DNA of 64,000 nt from positions 14,278,001 through 14,342,000 of the forward strand of contig NC_088677.1 in assembly GCF_950023065.1 (NCBI RefSeq). The letters run 5' to 3'. Positions 60,758 through 64,000 of the stretch are shown piece after piece (within the stretch, counting starts at the first letter, position 1; each line of letters opens with the position of its first letter). The position numbers were made by a program, and so were the translations under genes. The stretch is from Planococcus citri. Its lineage: Eukaryota; Arthropoda; Insecta; Hemiptera; Pseudococcidae. Below the pieces are notes generated by a model that was given only the letters and a program-made list of their open reading frames with translations, did no database searches and had not been told where the DNA came from.

Positions 60758-61123
60758 ACATTATCGCGGTTCAAGAGGTCGAAAATAGGGCACAAACAAA
60801 CTTCAGCTTTCTATCTCAACACTGTCAGATTTCAATTTCCTTTTTAGGAAATGACTGAAAATTCAAATCTTAAAAATTTCGCTGAAATAAAAAAAAATCA
60901 ATCTTAGGTGCCTACAGGAAATTTATTTCGAAATAAAATAACATATTGTCTACCTGACTGAATTAAACAGATTGAGAGAAGTTCTAGACTCGTTGCGATG
61001 TCTCGAAAACATGACATTTGAGCCGGAAATGACTCAAAACAGGTTGGCTTTCTGACTAAAGCTAAACACTCGCGACTGGGTAGGTAAATACACTAAAGAT
61101 AGGTAGGTACTTACACAAACATA
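60758..61123 (+). repeat. 363-bp direct duplication, copy 2
   Basis: The junction at 60757/60758 cuts the dispersed word GTGTCATGCGACTTGCTAAA after GCGACTT, so copy 2 was inserted into that older repeat. It ends with the same CTCGCGACTGGGTAGGTAAA tail as copy 1. Confidence 0.85.
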
Positions 61124-61489
61124 AGTATGATTTTTTCATTTAAATAAATCGAAAATGGGTACTTCTTTTGCTGAAACATAATTAAGATCAAGACAAACAA
61201 TACAATCGAAAAAAATCACAGATTTCACTGAAGTGACAGTGCTCGTTTTATTCTTTCAAAGTGGGTCTGGAGCCTATAAATGGCCAATGGGGTAACATAA
61301 CTGCGGAAGAAGTTGGGATACGCTTACATAACTTTGAAGTTTCATTTTCATCGATATTGATAACGCTACTTGCATAAAGAAATTTCAAGTCACCTGAACA
61401 CATCCTTAAAATATTTAAAAATTGCAAAAGTTCAAAACTCTGTACTGCTCCAAAAATGAGTGAAAATCGTTTAAAGTTGACTACTTAAT

Positions 61490-61880
61490 GTTATTATGGC
61501 GAATTGCCTATCTTCAACATTATTCAAAACTCTCAGTTTCGAGTTCCCCAATTAGAATCTTTAAATTGTGTTTGTCCCTTCAATTTTGAGATACCTAGGT
61601 GATTACTGATTAGTCATTGTTCGTCTGCTTAGTTTTAAGTAGCTACTATAGGTTAGGAGAGTCTTTTAAATGATACAAAAATTTTTTTATTAGGTACTGG
61701 ACGATTTTTTAAAATCGCTAAATTTTAGTTCAAAAAGTGGTATAATTTTTTCCAGTTTTGCGGAGCACATAGCTCCTTCATTTTACAAGATGGGCAACTT
61801 ATCAGAAAAATGTGCTTTGCTTGTCTCCTCGAGTTGCATCTACGTATTGTGAAATTATTGTCCACGGTTCATTCAACAAC
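61490..61880. mobile_element. Nested-palindrome foldback element, copy 4 (left-truncated)
   Basis: Starts within the inner left arm (TGTTATTATGGCGAATTGCC) and keeps the outer right arm through TATTGTGAAATTATTGTCCA and TTCATTCAACAACCTG. The left outer arm is absent. Confidence 0.65.
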
Positions 61881-64000
61881 CTGTACTGTGTTACAATATA
61901 AATATAACGGACTAAAATTAAAAATTGAAAAATACTGAAACTTGAAAAGCAATCAATGGTCATAAAGTAATAATCTTTTTGTTATCAGCAGTGATGTCAA
62001 ATTTTGTAAGAAAAATTTCCTATAGTAGTTTATTATAAATTGTCTTTTGTTTGGAATTTTCTAATCTAGGGAGCGGTGGGGAGACGGTAAAGCACGGTTT
62101 TAAACGGTATAAACCTCAAAATAATTAACCAATAGAACTTTTATTGAAAGTGAAAAAAATCGTGACGATTTTTCACTTCTGAAAATGAGGTTTGCGTAGT
62201 CAACGTTCAAATATGACTTGAAGTTTTTTTCAGATCGATATGGAGGCGTTTTTGAACGAATTTTCGCGAGATATTCTAACACCCCTTCATAAATATTTCA
62301 TTATTTTGAGACCAAAATGGGGTGCTGATTTTTATGTTTTTTGAAAGAGGTGTCATGCGACTTGCTAAAAATGAGTTTGAAACTATAAGCGAGAATTTGA
62401 AATGTTGTGACGAAAATGATTTTTGGGCAGGTGAAGGATTTCCAGTTCAGTATGTTTTGGTTTTCGGTATTTTTGAAAAAATTGTGATACGACCTATCTT
62501 TTATCAAAATGTGTCAACATTTCAGCAGAAAACAGTGATTGAAAAAAAAATGAAATGTGTACTACAACGATCAATCCAGGAAGACATTTTACTTACTTAC
62601 CATTTATTTGGGTGATGATTTTACATGAGACGTTATAGTTTTTTTTATTCTTTTTTTCACCTATACCTAACTGGATGAGCTCAAAAAGTTCTAAAGAACA
62701 TCTTGAACACAGAACACCAACAGGTCAGATTTTGATATCTTAATTTTGCTTTTGAATTAACATTTTTTTTAAAAACTTTAATGTGGCTGTTCGACCTACT
62801 GAGTCAATTGGTATAGTCGTTTCGAGCTGTTCTGCAGTTTCCAATAAGATGGTTTTGCAGATTCGAAAAGATCGCTAATGGCTATATTGAAATTCAGCAC
62901 CTGTTAATTCAGATTATTTAACTTTGAAATCTTTTTAATTGGGTTTGACGACAATTTTAGAAATTTGTTTGTCCACTCAAGTCGACAATTTTCTCTGATA
63001 GGACTGTAAATCGTCATCTAATCAGTTCAAGAGGTCTAAAATGGGGCATTAATTAACTTCAGCTTTTTTTACCTCAGTGCTGTCAAATTTGAAAAATAGC
63101 CAAAAATTCGCTGAAACAAAAAAAATTATACTCAGTACTCAGCGCCTGTGATTTGACGTGGTGTATTCCTACTTGGATGATTTTTAGACTTTTCTCTTTT
63201 GCAGTTTACAAATTGACTGCGAATAAATTGAAATTGATTAATTTCTTATAAATGTAGGCATCAATTTAAAAGTTGGGCAAAAGTGATGTCAATGGGATTA
63301 ACAACTGTGGAATGAAGTTGGGATATGCTTACTTACATAATTTTAAAATCATGGCGCATGCGGTTTCACGAAATCTTTCCAAGCATGCGCGAAGTTTTTG
63401 GTTTTAAACATATGAAATCGCTAAAATAAAAAAAAATGATGGGTATTCACGGATGTGAAATTTGATGGTACATTATTGAATGTGACAGTTTCTTATTCAA
63501 GGTGGTCATGATTTAACGCAGTCATAGTTTACATTCCTACCTAATGCAATCGTACCTACTTTTCATTACCTTTGTAAATTGATCAGCGGGCTCCAACAGT
63601 TTTGGAAGATGCATAAAACTTTTCGTATCTAGATCAAGCCAAATAATAAAATCAAGAGAGATCACAGATTTCAGTGAAGCGACAGTGCTCGTGCTCGTTT
63701 CTTTCTTTTAAAGTGAGTTCGGTGGTTATAAATGGCCAAGGGGGTTATACCTATGTATGTATAACTGCGGAAAGAAGTTGGGATATGCTTACATAACTCT
63801 GAAGTTTCGTTTTCCTCGATTAATTAACATGCATTATTCGGTGAGGTTTCATAAATCTTTGAATTATTTTGAGCCCAAAATTGGGTGCTGATTTTTATAA
63901 TTTTTGAAAGAGGTGTTATTACGATTTGCTGAAAATGAGTCGAAACTATATGTGAGAAATTGAAAAGTTGTGACGAAAATGTTTTCGCGAGATACCTACC

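Larger units (their letters stand above)
53901..64000. repeat. Mosaic of segmental duplications to the window end
   Basis: No gene is supported in these 10 kb. A module with CAGCAGAAAACAGTGATTGA, a GAGTGTGTACTTC word and GGAAGAAATTTTACTTACTG recurs near 54235, 56890, 58213, 58830, 59800 and 62525. A second module, CCCAAAATTGGGTGCTGATT-like, recurs near 53995, 56690, 58620, 60710, 62320 and 63870. GACGGTAAAGCACAGTTTTA near 58068 returns near 62088. Modules appear in differing order, interrupted by the palindromic elements listed separately. Confidence 0.7.

Noticed and set aside
1..64000. CRISPR array or prokaryotic operon
   Set aside because: Introns, satellites, LINE and MITE remains and an animal-type tubulin show a eukaryotic nuclear sequence; the tandem repeats have no spacer-repeat structure.

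Overview
The window looks like nuclear DNA from an arthropod, most likely a hemipteran insect. It is strongly AT-rich, genes are sparse, and it holds a beta-tubulin gene with animal-type intron positions. TAGGTA/TACCTA strings are extremely frequent; they remind me of mealybug and aphid genomes, but that assignment is an impression. No tRNA, rRNA, CRISPR array or bacterial-type operon was seen.

Four host genes can be supported to different degrees, all between 21 and 36 kb. On the minus strand, 21364-21997 may encode a small acidic protein in two exons. On the plus strand, 22354-23048 is a three-exon gene for a secreted single-Ig-domain protein. On the minus strand, 28255-33878 is a five-exon divergent beta-tubulin whose model closes at 429 residues; it lacks the acidic C-terminal tail and has a rewritten M-loop. 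On the plus strand, 34842-35319 is a three-exon gene for a 96-residue single-pass membrane protein, divergently oriented to the tubulin gene. Exon phases close exactly for the last three.

The rest is mainly repeats and transposon remains. 0-3 kb: a 1.06-kb AT-rich inverted-repeat element and a mariner-like MITE. 5-16 kb: repeat families in several copies, interrupted at 9992-13394 by a 3.4-kb element with nearly identical 1.53-kb inverted arms and a 3-bp target duplication. 18.8-20.5 kb: a minisatellite with a palindromic TTCGCGAA core. 23.7-27.6 kb: a degenerate ~130-bp array holding a LINE 3' fragment that is itself split by a hAT MITE with a perfect 8-bp target duplication. 29.9-33.3 kb: tubulin intron 1, filled with tandem repeats carrying poly-C tracts. 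35.3-41.6 kb: a 3.2-kb tandem duplication starting at the last codons of the small membrane-protein gene; copy A has a MITE that copy B lacks. 41.8-45.7 kb: two large foldback elements. 48.0-50.9 kb: decayed Ty3/gypsy 3' end, with the integrase split by a 557-bp inverted-repeat element, plus a second transposon-like ORF. 53.9-64 kb: a mosaic of segmental duplications and nested palindromic elements.

The clearest system-level signal is the density of palindromic elements: about ten separate structures, several with target duplications readable from the sequence. In three cases the pre-insertion state can be inferred inside the window, either from a paralogous empty site or from an interrupted reading frame. 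The other notable signal is the divergent, tail-less beta-tubulin.
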